Source: Pseudomonas sp. P5_109 (GTDB lineage Bacteria; Pseudomonadota; Gammaproteobacteria; Pseudomonadales; Pseudomonadaceae). Taken from it: 64,000 nucleotides of DNA. Each line of letters starts with the position of its first letter. Position 1 is the stretch's first letter. The translations under genes were made by a program, and so were the position numbers. The stretch is taken from assembly GCF_034009455.1 (NCBI RefSeq), contig NZ_CP125380.1:1033001-1097000 (forward strand), read 5' to 3'. The notes beneath the pieces are model-generated. The model was given only the letters and a program-made list of their open reading frames with translations, ran no database searches and was not told the origin of the DNA. This document shows positions 1 through 9,359 of the stretch, in pieces.

Positions 1-770
1 TATCCAGTCCACACGCGTTATCGTTAACAACCATCGCTGGCAAGCCAGCTCCTACAAGGGACCGCGTCCGGGTCGCAATGATGTGAACGCCAAACTGTAG
101 GAGCCAGCTTGCTGGCGATGGACTCCAGTGCGCCGCGTTTATCCAGGTCACGCGCGTCATCGTTAACGACCATCGCTGGCAAGCCAGCCCCTACAAGAGA
201 CCGCGTCCGAGTCGAAATGATGTGAACGCCAAATTGTAGGAGCCGGCTTGCTGGCGATGGACTCCAGTGCGCCGCGTTTATCCAGTTCATGCGCGTTATC
301 GTTAACGACCATCGCCGGCAAGCCAGCTCCTACACAGGACCGCGTCCTGGTGGAAATGATGTGAACGCCAAACTGTAGGAGCCGGCTTGCTGGCGATGGA
401 CTCGAGTGCGCCGCGTTTATCCGGTTCGTACGCGTTATCGTTAACGACCATCGCCGGCAAGCCAGCCCCTACAAGAGACCGCGTCCTGGTGGAAATGATG
501 TGAACGCCAAACTGTAGGAGCCGGCTTGCTGGCGATGGACTCGAGTGCGCCGCGTTTATCCGGTTCGTACGCGTTATCGTTAACGACCATCGCCGGCAAG
601 CCAGCCCCTACAAGAGACCGCGTCCGAGTGGAAATGATGTGAACGCCAAATTGTAGGAGCCGGCTTGCCGGCGATGGACTCAAGTGCGCCGCGTTTATCC
701 AGGTCATACGCGTTATCGTTGACGACCATCGCTGCGATGCGGCGACCCGACAAGCCAGCTCCTACTGGAG
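1..770. repeat. Tandem BIME array, 139-bp unit, about 5.5 copies
   Basis: The element TGTAGGAGCCGGCTTGC recurs at 96, 235, 374, 513 and 652, exactly 139 bp apart, and the array runs off the left edge of the window. Each unit carries two REP palindromes in opposite orientation (GTAGGAGCCGGCTTGC... and ...GCAAGCCAGCYCCTAC) separated by two different spacers, one containing CGCGTTATCGTTAACG and the other AATGATGTGAACGCCAAA. Units differ by only a few substitutions. The last copy is interrupted near 733-750 by an extra segment (GCGATGCGGCGACCCG) and then decays. It is non-coding; the open frames on its minus strand simply repeat with the unit. Confidence 0.93.
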
Positions 771-820
771 GCGCGTCCGAGTCGACAATGAGGGGGCCTC
801 CAAACCAGTGAAAGCCGCAT

Positions 821-848
821 AAAAAAGGCCGCTGCAAACGCAGCGGCC
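821..848 (-). terminator. Rho-independent terminator for leftward transcription
   Basis: A perfect 9-bp stem GGCCGCTGC / GCAGCGGCC with loop AAAC (827-848) is preceded on the plus strand by six A residues (821-826). Read leftward this is a hairpin followed by a U-run. No T-run follows it on the plus strand. No minus-strand gene was recognised upstream of it; see the corresponding finding. Confidence 0.75.
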
Positions 849-1205
849 AAAGTAAGACGTTGGATCAGGAGCTACAAATCAACGTCAGTGAACACGGGGC
901 GATGAACCGAATCCTCAATTCATCTGAAATCTTTCAATCACGGCGCAGGCCGGTACATCGTGCCTTGCGGGGGTTACCGTGGCAGTCAGGTAAGAATAAG
1001 CCCTTATTGTCGTAGGAAAAATACCAATTCCGGACATGCACTGTTGCAGCCCCGGCAACAGTCAGGCTTCGGCGCTCGCCGTCTGGATGATGCTCCAGTG
1101 GCAGTCATCCTTTAGAGGTACACCGCGAATACCTCCTTGGTGCGCTTATCGACCCCCGTGCCCGGCAGTAGGGTGAGGCCTTCTGTCACTCACCGGGGAA
1201 GACGC
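849..1205. other. Non-coding leader of the DUF1302 operon
   Basis: About 360 bp without a credible gene. It holds a perfect inverted repeat CTGTTGC-N7-GCAACAG at 1041-1061, a candidate operator for the MalT-like regulator encoded downstream (inference only). No convincing sigma-54 (GG-N10-GC) promoter was found. The frame of the downstream gene is open from 1137, but that would need a TTG start without a usable ribosome-binding site. Confidence 0.5.
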
Positions 1206-2999
1206 ATGACAAAAACAACAATGCGCGCCATCTTCACACCGCAGGCGCTGGCGGCTGCGGTCGCATTAGGCTGCTGTGCCCAGGCACAGGCCGTATCGTT
1301 CAACATCGGGGAAATCGAGGGGACGTTCGACTCCTCGCTCTCAGTCGGCGCGAGCTGGGGCATGCGTGATGCGGATAACGCCCTGGTGGGTACCGTCAAC
1401 GGCGGTTCTGGCCAGTCTTCAACCGGCGACGATGGGCGATTGAATTTCAAGAAGGGCGAAACCTTCTCGAAGATCTTCAAGGGGATCCACGACCTCGAAT
1501 TGAAGTACGGCGACACCGGTGTGTTTGTGCGTGGCAAATACTGGTACGACTTTGAACTGAAAGATGAAAGCCGCCCCTTCAAGGACATCAGCGATCACAA
1601 TCGTAAAGAAGGCGCCAAGTCTTCAGGCGGACAAATCCTCGACGCTTTCGTCTACCACAACTACTCCCTCGCCGATTTGCCGGGCACGGTTCGCGCCGGC
1701 AAGCAGGTGGTCAGTTGGGGCGAGAGCACCTTCATCGGCAACTCGATCAATAGCATCAACCCGGTCGACGTGTCTGCGTTCCGTCGTCCCGGAGCCGAGA
1801 TCAAGGAAGGCCTGATTCCGGTAAACATGTTGTTTGCTTCCCAGGGGCTGACGGACAAGCTGACGGTCGAAGGTTTCTATCAACTGGAATGGGATCAGAC
1901 GGTCGTCGATAACTGCGGCACCTTCTTTGGGGTCGATGTGGTGGCGGACGGCTGCAACAAGGGCTACACCGTTGCCAGCCCGGCCATTGCACCCTTGCAG
2001 CCGATTGCAGCGGCCTTTGGCCAGGGCTTCGAAGTCAGCAAGGAAGGTGTGATCGTCCCTCGTGGTGGCGACCGCGATGCCCGGGATTCCGGGCAGTGGG
2101 GGACAGCATTGCGCTGGCTGGGGGACGACACCGAGTACGGCCTGTACTTCATGAACTACCACAGTCGCTCGCCGAACGTCGGGACCACCACCGCCGGGCC
2201 CGGTACGCTGGCAAGCATTCCGGGGATCGTCACCGCCGCCAACCGCATTGCCCCCGGTAGCGGTTCAGGCCTGGCCCAAAGTGTGATGCTCGGTCGCGGC
2301 CAGTATTACCTCGAATACCCGGAGGACATCCGCCTCTACGGCGCGAGCTTCTCTACCACCTTATCCACCGGCACCGCGTGGAGCGGGGAAATCAGCTACC
2401 GCCCCAACGCCCCGGTGCAGGTCAACACCAATGACCTGACCCTGGCGTTGCTCAACCCGATCGCTGGCGGAGCCGCATCGCCCATCACCACCTCACCCGG
2501 GGCCGACAACAAAGGCTATCGCCGCAAGGAGGTGACGCAGGTCCAGAGCACCCTGACGCACTTCATCGACCAGGTTGCGGGTGCGGATCGCCTGACCCTG
2601 GTGGGTGAGGCCGCGGTGGTTCGGGTCGGTGGCCTGGAAGCACGGACCAAACTGCGCTACGGCCGCGACTCGGTGTATGGCCAGTATGGTTTCGGCGGGG
2701 ATACCGATGGCTTCGTGACGTCGACCTCATGGGGTTATCGCGCCCGGGCCATCCTCGACTACAACAACCTCATCGCCGGGATCAACTTCAGGCCCAACCT
2801 CTCGTGGTCCCACGACGTCTCCGGCTATGGCCCCAACGGCCTGTTCAACGAAGGCGCCAAGGCCGTCAGCCTCGGCGTCGATGCGGACTATCGCAACACC
2901 TACACCGCGAGCCTCAGTTACACCGACTTTTTCGGCGGGGACTACAACGTCCTCACTGACCGTGACTTCGTGGCGTTGAGCTTTGGCGTGAACTTCTGA
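1206..2999 (+). CDS. DUF1302 family outer-membrane protein
   Basis: 597-residue exported protein of the DUF1302 family. The start ATG at 1206 follows GGGGAAGA at good distance and gives a normal signal peptide (hydrophobic AAAVALGCCAQAQA, about residues 14-28). The mature part is rich in alternating polar and aromatic strands and ends in ...ALSFGVNF; a C-terminal phenylalanine is typical of outer-membrane beta-barrels, so a porin-like barrel is inferred. It lies 23 bp upstream of a DUF1329 gene; these two families habitually occur together in Pseudomonas, next to LuxR regulators and lipid or alcohol catabolism genes. Precise substrate unknown. A longer TTG start at 1137 is less likely. Confidence 0.85.
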   Translation: MTKTTMRAIFTPQALAAAVALGCCAQAQAVSFNIGEIEGTFDSSLSVGASWGMRDADNALVGTVNGGSGQSSTGDDGRLNFKKGETFSKIFKGIHDLELKYGDTGVFVRGKYWYDFELKDESRPFKDISDHNRKEGAKSSGGQILDAFVYHNYSLADLPGTVRAGKQVVSWGESTFIGNSINSINPVDVSAFRRPGAEIKEGLIPVNMLFASQGLTDKLTVEGFYQLEWDQTVVDNCGTFFGVDVVADGCNKGYTVASPAIAPLQPIAAAFGQGFEVSKEGVIVPRGGDRDARDSGQWGTALRWLGDDTEYGLYFMNYHSRSPNVGTTTAGPGTLASIPGIVTAANRIAPGSGSGLAQSVMLGRGQYYLEYPEDIRLYGASFSTTLSTGTAWSGEISYRPNAPVQVNTNDLTLALLNPIAGGAASPITTSPGADNKGYRRKEVTQVQSTLTHFIDQVAGADRLTLVGEAAVVRVGGLEARTKLRYGRDSVYGQYGFGGDTDGFVTSTSWGYRARAILDYNNLIAGINFRPNLSWSHDVSGYGPNGLFNEGAKAVSLGVDADYRNTYTASLSYTDFFGGDYNVLTDRDFVALSFGVNF

Positions 3000-3022
3000 T
3001 CTGGCTGAAAAGGATGATTTCG

Positions 3023-4390
3023 ATGCGCAAGATGATTCTGCAATTGGGCGCGCTGACCCTCGGGTTATTGGCCGCCAACGTGATGGCCGCGGTCTCGCCG
3101 GAAGAAGCCGGCAAGCTCGGCACCAGCCTGACCCCGCTGGGTGCCGAGAAGGCCGGCAATGCCGATGGCTCGATTCCGGCCTGGACCGGCGGTATCCCGA
3201 AAAACGCTGGTGCGGTGGACAGCAAAGGTTTTCTGGCCGATCCGTTCGCCAACGAAAAACCGTTGTTCGTGATCACCGCGGCGACCGTCGACAAGTACAA
3301 GGACAAGCTCTCCGACGGCCAGGTCGCGATGTTCAAGCGCTATCCCGAGACATACAAAATTCCTGTCTACCCGAGCCATCGCACCGTGGCGTTACCGGCA
3401 GAGATATACGAGGCGGCCAAACGCAGCGCACTGAACGTCACACCGATCAACGACGGTAACGGTCTGGCCAACTTCACCGGCAACCGCTACTACGCGTTCC
3501 CGATTCCGAAGAATGGTGTGGAGGTGATCTGGAATCACATCACGCGTTACCACGGCGGCAATCTGCGCCGCACCATCACCCAGGCGACACCGCAGTCCAA
3601 TGGCGACTTCACGGTGGTGCGCTTCAAGGACGAGGTCGCCGTACCGTCGTTGCTCGGTGACCTGAAACCGGGCAGCGACGATAACGTCCTCAGCTACTTC
3701 AAGCAGGAAGTCACCGCGCCGGCGCGGCTGGCGGGCAACGTGTTGCTGGTCCACGAAACCCTCGACCAGGTCAAGGAGCCACGCAAGGCCTGGATCTACA
3801 ACGCCGGCCAGCGGCGGGTACGGCGTGCGCCACAGGTCGCCTATGACGGCGTCGGCACCTCATCCGACGGCTTGCGCACCACTGACAACTTCGACATGTT
3901 TTCCGGTGCGCCGGATCGCTACGACTGGAAACTGGTCGGCAAGAAGGAGATGTACATCCCCTACAACAGCTACAAGCTCGACTCGCCGGATCTCAAGTAC
4001 ACCGATGTGATCAAGGCCGGGCACATCAATCAGGACCTGACTCGTTATGAGTTGCACCGGGTCTGGGAAGTCGTTGCCACGGTCAAGCCAAACGAGCGGC
4101 ACGTGTATGCCAAGCGCCACATGTACATCGATGAAGACAGCTGGCAAGTGGCGCTGGCCGACCACTACGACGGGCGCGGACAGCTCTGGCGCGTCGCCGA
4201 AGGGCATGCCCAGTTCTACTACGATCACCAGGTGCCGGCCTACACAGTCGAAGCACTGTATGACCTGATTGCCGGTCGTTATATCGCCCTGGGAATGAAA
4301 AACGAGGAGAAGCGCAGCTTCGAATTCAACGTCAATGCAATAGCGGGGGACTACACACCAGCGGCCTTGCGTAGCACGGGGGTCAGGTAG
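3023..4390 (+). CDS. DUF1329 family exported protein
   Basis: 455 residues starting MRKMILQLGAL, with a signal peptide cleaved after about residue 22 (VMA-AVSPEEA). AAAAGG lies 9 bp before ATG 3023; an in-frame ATG at 3014 would sit too close to it. DUF1329 proteins are predicted periplasmic or outer-membrane-associated partners of DUF1302 barrels, and this pair is presumably co-transcribed and followed directly by a terminator. Motifs such as RVRRAPQVAYDGVGTSSDGLRT are characteristic of the family. Function is not established; a role in handling a hydrophobic substrate in the envelope is inference from the family pairing. Confidence 0.85.
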   Translation: MRKMILQLGALTLGLLAANVMAAVSPEEAGKLGTSLTPLGAEKAGNADGSIPAWTGGIPKNAGAVDSKGFLADPFANEKPLFVITAATVDKYKDKLSDGQVAMFKRYPETYKIPVYPSHRTVALPAEIYEAAKRSALNVTPINDGNGLANFTGNRYYAFPIPKNGVEVIWNHITRYHGGNLRRTITQATPQSNGDFTVVRFKDEVAVPSLLGDLKPGSDDNVLSYFKQEVTAPARLAGNVLLVHETLDQVKEPRKAWIYNAGQRRVRRAPQVAYDGVGTSSDGLRTTDNFDMFSGAPDRYDWKLVGKKEMYIPYNSYKLDSPDLKYTDVIKAGHINQDLTRYELHRVWEVVATVKPNERHVYAKRHMYIDEDSWQVALADHYDGRGQLWRVAEGHAQFYYDHQVPAYTVEALYDLIAGRYIALGMKNEEKRSFEFNVNAIAGDYTPAALRSTGVR

Positions 4391-4416
4391 GTTTCCTACG
4401 TGCTCCTACACAAAAG

Positions 4417-4442
4417 GGTGACCTTACGGTCACCTTTTTTAT
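4417..4442 (+). terminator. Terminator of the DUF1302-DUF1329 operon
   Basis: Stem GGTGACC / GGTCACC with loop TTAC (4417-4434), followed by eight T residues. A-residues precede the stem, so it may also work leftward. Confidence 0.9.
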
Positions 4443-4532
4443 AGGGGTTGATCAGTGTGTTGAATACTTCTTCAACAAGCGCTCGGGAGGGGTCTAGGGT
4501 GGCGCCAGAATTATAAAAAAAGGCGCACCACT

Positions 4533-7076
4533 ATGACCGCTATGACGCACCGTCTGGACCGCCCTGGCTTCCTGCCCCGACTGTCGTCCCATCATCTGTC
4601 CCGCGAGCGGCTGATTGAACCCATGCTCGTCTCGACGGCGCGGGTGAAGTTGCTTTGCGCGCCGGCGGGTAGTGGCAAGAGCGCGTTGCTCACCGAATGC
4701 CTGTTGCGGGCACCGGAGCGCTGTCGGGTCTGTTGGCTGCCACTGGCGGGGGAGTCAATGAGTACCGGCGATTTTCTATTGCGCCTGACGCAAGCGTTGG
4801 GCCTGCCCTCGGCGGATGAGCCCGGTCTGCTGGCGCATCTGGCCCGATTACAGGCGCCGACCTGGCTGTTTCTCGATGATTACTGCCGGGCACCCAACCC
4901 GGAACTCGACCGGTTGCTCGATCGCCTGTTGGCCGTCGCCAGCCCGTCGCTGACCTGGTGGTTGAGTTCGCGTCGACGACCACCCTGCAACTGGCCGCGG
5001 CTGCTGCTCAATGATGAGTTGTACGAGTGTGAAGGCCGGGCACTGGCGTTTACCGAGGCTGAGGTCCGGCAGTTGCTCGGTCATGTCGAGCCGACCCTGG
5101 CGGCACAATCGGCCAGGCGTGTGTTCGAGCGCAGCGGTGGCTGGTGCGCCGGCGTGCGGATCGCGTTACTCAATGGTTGTCCGTGGTCGGGTGAACAGGG
5201 GCGTTCAGCGACGCTGCTCGATTATCTGCAACACGAGTTGTTCAACACCTTGCCGCCGGAGTTGGTTGAGGTCTGGCAGGTGTTGGTTCATCTGCCGCGC
5301 TTCAACGCCAGCTTGTGCGAGCATCTTTTCGGGACGGGTGAGGGCGCGCAGTGGCTGCATGCACTGCAGGAAATGGGCTGCTTCATTGAACCCTGGGAAG
5401 ACTCCGTCGAGTGGTTGCGGATCTTCGAGCCGCTGGCCCGGGTGATGCGTGATGAACCTGCCCCGGCCGGGCGCTCCTGGCATCGCCGCGCGTGCCAGTG
5501 GTTCAGTGCTGAAGAAGACTGGCAGGGCGCCTTCGAGCAGGCGCTACTGGCAGAGGAACACGAGATCGCGGTCAGCCTGTTGCAGCACTTCAGCTTTGAG
5601 CATTTGTTCAAGCGGCAGAACGTCAGCTGGTTACTCAAGCTGCATGAGCACTTGGGTGAACAATTGACCCTGGGCACGCCGCAACGGGTCGGGCTGATCA
5701 CCGCAGCCTTGCTGTTTGCCGGGCGCTTCGAGCAGGCGGCTGCGTGCATTGGGCAACTGGCGCGATTTGCCCCGCAACCGACGGCATCCCTGCAACGGCA
5801 ACTGCTGGCGCGTTGGCAGGCGCAACAGGGATGGTTGCTGCATCTGCAGGGGCGCATGCCGGCCGCCCGGGAGCACTTTCTCGAGGCACTGGAGGCGCTG
5901 GCGGCTGATGCCTGGCCTGCACGGTTGCTGTGTCTGTCCGGGTTGACCCAGCAAGCGCTACTCAACGCCGACCTCGATGCCGCCCAGGCCTTCAATCGTG
6001 ACGCACTGTGCCTGGCGCGGGCACAAGGCTCGTTGCTGTTTGAAGGCTTGCTCGAACTCGATCATGCGCAATTGCTGGAGCAACGCGGCGCGCCCCGGCG
6101 AGCGGCGCATTTGCTGGCCGACATCCATGAAATGCTCGAACGGCAGGCTGATCGACCGACGCCACTGCTGGGGCGAATCGCCCTGCGGCGTGGACGGTTG
6201 GCCTTGTGCCAGGGCCAGGATGAATTGGCCGGCGAATGTTTCCAGGCGGGCCTTGATGACTGCCTGCACAGTCAGGACAAACACGTGTTGTACGGGTTTC
6301 TCGGGCAGGCGCAAATGGCGGCCAATCAGCGCGACTACGCCCATGCGTTCGATCGCCTGCGCGAGGCCGAGCGGCTGATGCAGCAACGGCAGATCCCCGA
6401 CACCGTTTATCGCGGCGTGCTGCTGCAAGTCAGCAGCCATTTCTGGTTGCAACAAGGGCGCCCGGAGTTGGCCCGGGAGGCACTGATCCGGGTCTTGCGG
6501 CATTACCGCGGGGCCCACGCGCGCCAGGCACCGCCGGCCACACTGCAACTGATCACACGTATCGAATACCAGTTGGTGCTGGCCGAGACTCGACTGCAAC
6601 GGGTGCAACGTCCATTGGATCGGCTCAAGGCGTTACTCGAGCACGCGCAACAACACGCCATGCTGACGCTGGAAACGGAGTTGCACATGGCAATGTGCGA
6701 AGTGGCGGACCTGACGGGCGAGCCGGCCGTGGCTCAGGCAGCACTGGAGGCGGGGCTGGCGCTGGTGAGCCGGTGCCAGGGACAACAGGCGTTGCGTGAC
6801 TTGACGTTGCGTCAGCCCGATTTGATCCGCCGTTTACGCGGGGAGGAGTCGGCGACCGCGATGACCATGGATGCCGGCCTGCTGAGCAGTCGGGAATTGG
6901 AGGTGCTCGGCCTGATTGCCTTGGGTAATTCCAATCAGCAAATTGCCGAGCAGCTGTTCATTTCGTTGCATACAGTGAAAACCCACGCACGCAGAATCCA
7001 CAGCAAGCTAGGTGTTGAACGTCGCACGCAAGCCGTGGCGATGGGCAAGAAACTGGGGCTGATCCTGTCCGCCTGA
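4533..7076 (+). CDS. MalT-like LuxR family ATP-dependent transcriptional regulator
   Basis: 847 residues with the architecture of large LAL/MalT-type activators. There is an N-terminal P-loop (CAPAGSGKSALL, residues 42-53), a Walker B-like hydrophobic stretch with TWLFLDDY, and a long alpha-helical TPR-like middle. A C-terminal LuxR helix-turn-helix begins LSSRELEVLGLIALGNSN and contains the diagnostic HTVKTHARRIHSKLGV. Such proteins bind ATP and an inducer and activate nearby promoters. Position immediately after the DUF1302/DUF1329 operon makes that operon the likely target. It has its own transcription unit, since a terminator separates it from the preceding gene. Inducer unknown. Confidence 0.88.
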   Translation: MTAMTHRLDRPGFLPRLSSHHLSRERLIEPMLVSTARVKLLCAPAGSGKSALLTECLLRAPERCRVCWLPLAGESMSTGDFLLRLTQALGLPSADEPGLLAHLARLQAPTWLFLDDYCRAPNPELDRLLDRLLAVASPSLTWWLSSRRRPPCNWPRLLLNDELYECEGRALAFTEAEVRQLLGHVEPTLAAQSARRVFERSGGWCAGVRIALLNGCPWSGEQGRSATLLDYLQHELFNTLPPELVEVWQVLVHLPRFNASLCEHLFGTGEGAQWLHALQEMGCFIEPWEDSVEWLRIFEPLARVMRDEPAPAGRSWHRRACQWFSAEEDWQGAFEQALLAEEHEIAVSLLQHFSFEHLFKRQNVSWLLKLHEHLGEQLTLGTPQRVGLITAALLFAGRFEQAAACIGQLARFAPQPTASLQRQLLARWQAQQGWLLHLQGRMPAAREHFLEALEALAADAWPARLLCLSGLTQQALLNADLDAAQAFNRDALCLARAQGSLLFEGLLELDHAQLLEQRGAPRRAAHLLADIHEMLERQADRPTPLLGRIALRRGRLALCQGQDELAGECFQAGLDDCLHSQDKHVLYGFLGQAQMAANQRDYAHAFDRLREAERLMQQRQIPDTVYRGVLLQVSSHFWLQQGRPELAREALIRVLRHYRGAHARQAPPATLQLITRIEYQLVLAETRLQRVQRPLDRLKALLEHAQQHAMLTLETELHMAMCEVADLTGEPAVAQAALEAGLALVSRCQGQQALRDLTLRQPDLIRRLRGEESATAMTMDAGLLSSRELEVLGLIALGNSNQQIAEQLFISLHTVKTHARRIHSKLGVERRTQAVAMGKKLGLILSA

Positions 7077-7091
7077 TCAGCGCTGCTGCGG

Positions 7092-7889
7092 TTAGTTTGT
7101 CGATGCGTCGGGCTCGAAGCCCATGCGCCAACTCACTGCCCGTGTGGCAGACAACAAACGCCGCGCCGCCGGGCCGTCTTCATCGGCGTGAAACAGCGAG
7201 GTCGGCCCGACCACCGTCAGCACTGCCGCAACCTTGCCCATGGCGTTGAACACCGGCGCCGACAAGGCATCCACTCCGGGCATCAACAGTCCATGCACAT
7301 GATGCAGGCCCCGTTGGCGAATCTGTTCGCACATCGTTGCGTAGGCCTGATCATCCGCCAAGGCGTGGGCGGTAGCGCTTTGCAGTTCCTGTTCACGCAG
7401 GTCCATGGTTTCACGCGCAGGCAGGTACGCACCGAAGACCAGTCCGGTCGAAGAGCTCAGCAGCGGCAATACCGAGCCCAGTTGTGTCACCACCGTCACC
7501 GCTCGCACCGCCGGTTCGATATGCACAACGGTCGCGCCCTGATTGCCCCACACCGCCAGAAAGCAGGTTTCGTTCAAGTCGTCGCGCAGTTCAGCCAGGG
7601 GCAGGGCGGCAACTTTCAGCACGTCCATACTGTTGAGTGCCGCCAACCCCACGCGCAAGGCTTCGCGGCCCAGGCCGTAATGGTTGGTGGCGGCGTTCTG
7701 TTCGGCGAATCCGCTGGCGATCAGCGCCTGCAAATAGCGGTGAACCTTGCTCGCCGGCATCTGCACGTGTTCGGCCAGGCGCGACAGCGAAGTCGAGGGC
7801 GACAACTCGGCCAGAGCCTTGAGGATGTCAGTGCCAACCTCGGCCGAGCGGACTTTCTGTTTACCGTTGTTGTCGCTGGTTTTTTCCAT
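7092..7889 (-). CDS. hmgR: IclR family repressor of homogentisate catabolism (HmgR-like)
   Basis: 265 residues, start MEKTSDNNGKQK at 7889; the frame is open to 7949 but the extra segment crosses the promoter. The N-terminal winged helix (VGTDILKALAELSPSTSLSRLAEHVQMPASKVHRYLQAL region) and the C-terminal effector domain with LLSSSTGLVFGAYLP are typical of IclR. It is divergent from hmgA. In P. putida the IclR protein HmgR represses hmgABC and is relieved by homogentisate; the same arrangement here supports the name. The palindromic site at 7949-7975 is its likely operator. Confidence 0.85.
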   Translation of the reverse strand: MEKTSDNNGKQKVRSAEVGTDILKALAELSPSTSLSRLAEHVQMPASKVHRYLQALIASGFAEQNAATNHYGLGREALRVGLAALNSMDVLKVAALPLAELRDDLNETCFLAVWGNQGATVVHIEPAVRAVTVVTQLGSVLPLLSSSTGLVFGAYLPARETMDLREQELQSATAHALADDQAYATMCEQIRQRGLHHVHGLLMPGVDALSAPVFNAMGKVAAVLTVVGPTSLFHADEDGPAARRLLSATRAVSWRMGFEPDASTN

Positions 7890-7948
7890 GGTGCCTGGGA
7901 TCCCGGGACGAATGGGCGTCTTTATAGCTTGACGGTCAATACCAATCA

Positions 7949-7975
7949 AATTACGTTATGCGTAATTGAATTACG
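7949..7975. promoter_or_regulatory. Probable HmgR operator in the hmgR-hmgA divergent promoter
   Basis: AATTACG-TTATG-CGTAATT (7949-7967) is a perfect 7-bp inverted repeat, followed one base later by a third half-site AATTACG (7969-7975). It lies between the divergent hmgR and hmgA genes, about 60 bp upstream of the hmgR start and 80 bp upstream of hmgA. Assignment to HmgR rests on position and symmetry. Confidence 0.7.
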
Positions 7976-8051
7976 ATAAAAATAACCCAGGCAGGCCACT
8001 TACTCCTCCAAAGAGTGACCGGCATTGCCGACTCCCTGTTCAGGAGGCTCC

Positions 8052-9356
8052 ATGAACCCCGATTCAACGACGCCAGCGCTGGCCTACCTGTCAGGCTTCG
8101 GCAACGAATTCAGCAGCGAAGCGTTGCCGGGCGCACTGCCTGTCGGCCAGAACTCCCCGCAAAAAGCCCCGTATGGCCTCTACACCGAACTGTTCTCCGG
8201 CACGGCATTCACCATGGCGCGCAGCGAGGCGCGGCGGACCTGGATGTATCGCATTCAGCCGTCGGCCAATCATCCGGCGTTCGTCAAACTGGATCGGCAA
8301 CTGGCCGGCGGTCCGCTGGGTGAAGTGACCCCCAACCGCCTGCGCTGGAACCCGCTGGAGATTCCCGCCGAGCCGACCGATTTCATCGACGGCCTGGTGA
8401 GCATGGCCGCCAACTCGGGTGCGGAAAAACCGGCGGGGATCAGCGTCTATAACTACCGCGCCAACCGTTCCATGGAGCGCGTGTTCTTCAATGCTGACGG
8501 CGAAATGTTGTTGGTGCCTGAACTGGGGCGCCTGCGCATTGCCACCGAACTCGGCGTGCTTGAGCTGGAACCTTTGGAAATTGCCGTACTGCCTCGCGGC
8601 CTTAAATTCCGCATCGAATTGCTCGACCCGCAAGCCCGTGGTTACGTCGCCGAAAACCATGGTGCGCCGCTGCGTCTGCCGGACTTGGGGCCGATCGGCA
8701 GCAATGGCCTGGCCAATCCGCGGGACTTCCTGACCCCGGTGGCGGCCTACGAAAACTTGCAGCAACCCACCACGCTGGTACAGAAGTTCCTCGGCCAGTT
8801 GTGGGCGTGCGAGCTCAATCATTCGCCGCTCAACGTGGTCGCCTGGCACGGTAACAACGTGCCGTACAAGTATGACCTGCGTCGTTTCAACACCATCGGC
8901 ACCGTCAGTTTCGATCACCCCGATCCGTCAATCTTCACCGTACTGACCTCGCCGACCAGCGTTCATGGCCTGGCCAACCTCGACTTCGTAATCTTCCCGC
9001 CGCGCTGGATGGTCGCCGAGAAAACCTTCCGTCCACCGTGGTTCCACCGCAACCTGATGAACGAATTCATGGGGTTGATCCAGGGCGAATACGACGCCAA
9101 GGCCGAAGGTTTCGTGCCCGGCGGTGCTTCGTTGCACAGCTGCATGAGCGCCCACGGTCCCGACGGTGAGACCTGCACCAAAGCGGTCAACGCAGATCTC
9201 AAGCCGGCGAAAATCGACAACACCATGGCGTTCATGTTCGAGACCAGCCAGGTGTTGCGCCCAAGCCGTTTCGCCCTCGATTGCCCGCAATTGCAAAACA
9301 CTTACGATGCCTGCTGGGCTACGCTGCCCGCCACTTTCGACCCGACCCGGAGATAA
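8052..9356 (+). CDS. hmgA: Homogentisate 1,2-dioxygenase
   Basis: 434 residues, usual size. Fe(II) enzyme that opens the ring of homogentisate to maleylacetoacetate in phenylalanine/tyrosine catabolism. The N-terminus [21 protein letters not shown] is the family hallmark. The facial-triad residues are visible as FHRNLMNE (His and Glu six apart) and [11 protein letters not shown] (second His), matching His335, Glu341 and His371 of the human enzyme. ATG 8052 is preceded by a perfect AGGAGG; the open frame from 8025 has only a TTG. First gene of an operon with fahA (3-bp gap) and maiA; controlled by the adjacent IclR gene. Confidence 0.97.
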   Translation: MNPDSTTPALAYLSGFGNEFSSEALPGALPVGQNSPQKAPYGLYTELFSGTAFTMARSEARRTWMYRIQPSANHPAFVKLDRQLAGGPLGEVTPNRLRWNPLEIPAEPTDFIDGLVSMAANSGAEKPAGISVYNYRANRSMERVFFNADGEMLLVPELGRLRIATELGVLELEPLEIAVLPRGLKFRIELLDPQARGYVAENHGAPLRLPDLGPIGSNGLANPRDFLTPVAAYENLQQPTTLVQKFLGQLWACELNHSPLNVVAWHGNNVPYKYDLRRFNTIGTVSFDHPDPSIFTVLTSPTSVHGLANLDFVIFPPRWMVAEKTFRPPWFHRNLMNEFMGLIQGEYDAKAEGFVPGGASLHSCMSAHGPDGETCTKAVNADLKPAKIDNTMAFMFETSQVLRPSRFALDCPQLQNTYDACWATLPATFDPTRR

Positions 9357-9359
9357 CCC

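Noticed and set aside
1..770. CRISPR array
   Set aside because: The repeat unit is 139 bp, all of it conserved including the spacers, and each holds inverted REP palindromes; no cas genes nearby.
24..837. Three similar small minus-strand proteins of 85-88 residues inside the array
   Set aside because: They are produced by the repeat itself, with no ribosome-binding sites; the similarity follows from the tandem copies.
1137..1205. Longer N-terminus for the DUF1302 protein
   Set aside because: It would start with TTG, lacks a Shine-Dalgarno, and would put 23 residues before an otherwise normal signal peptide.
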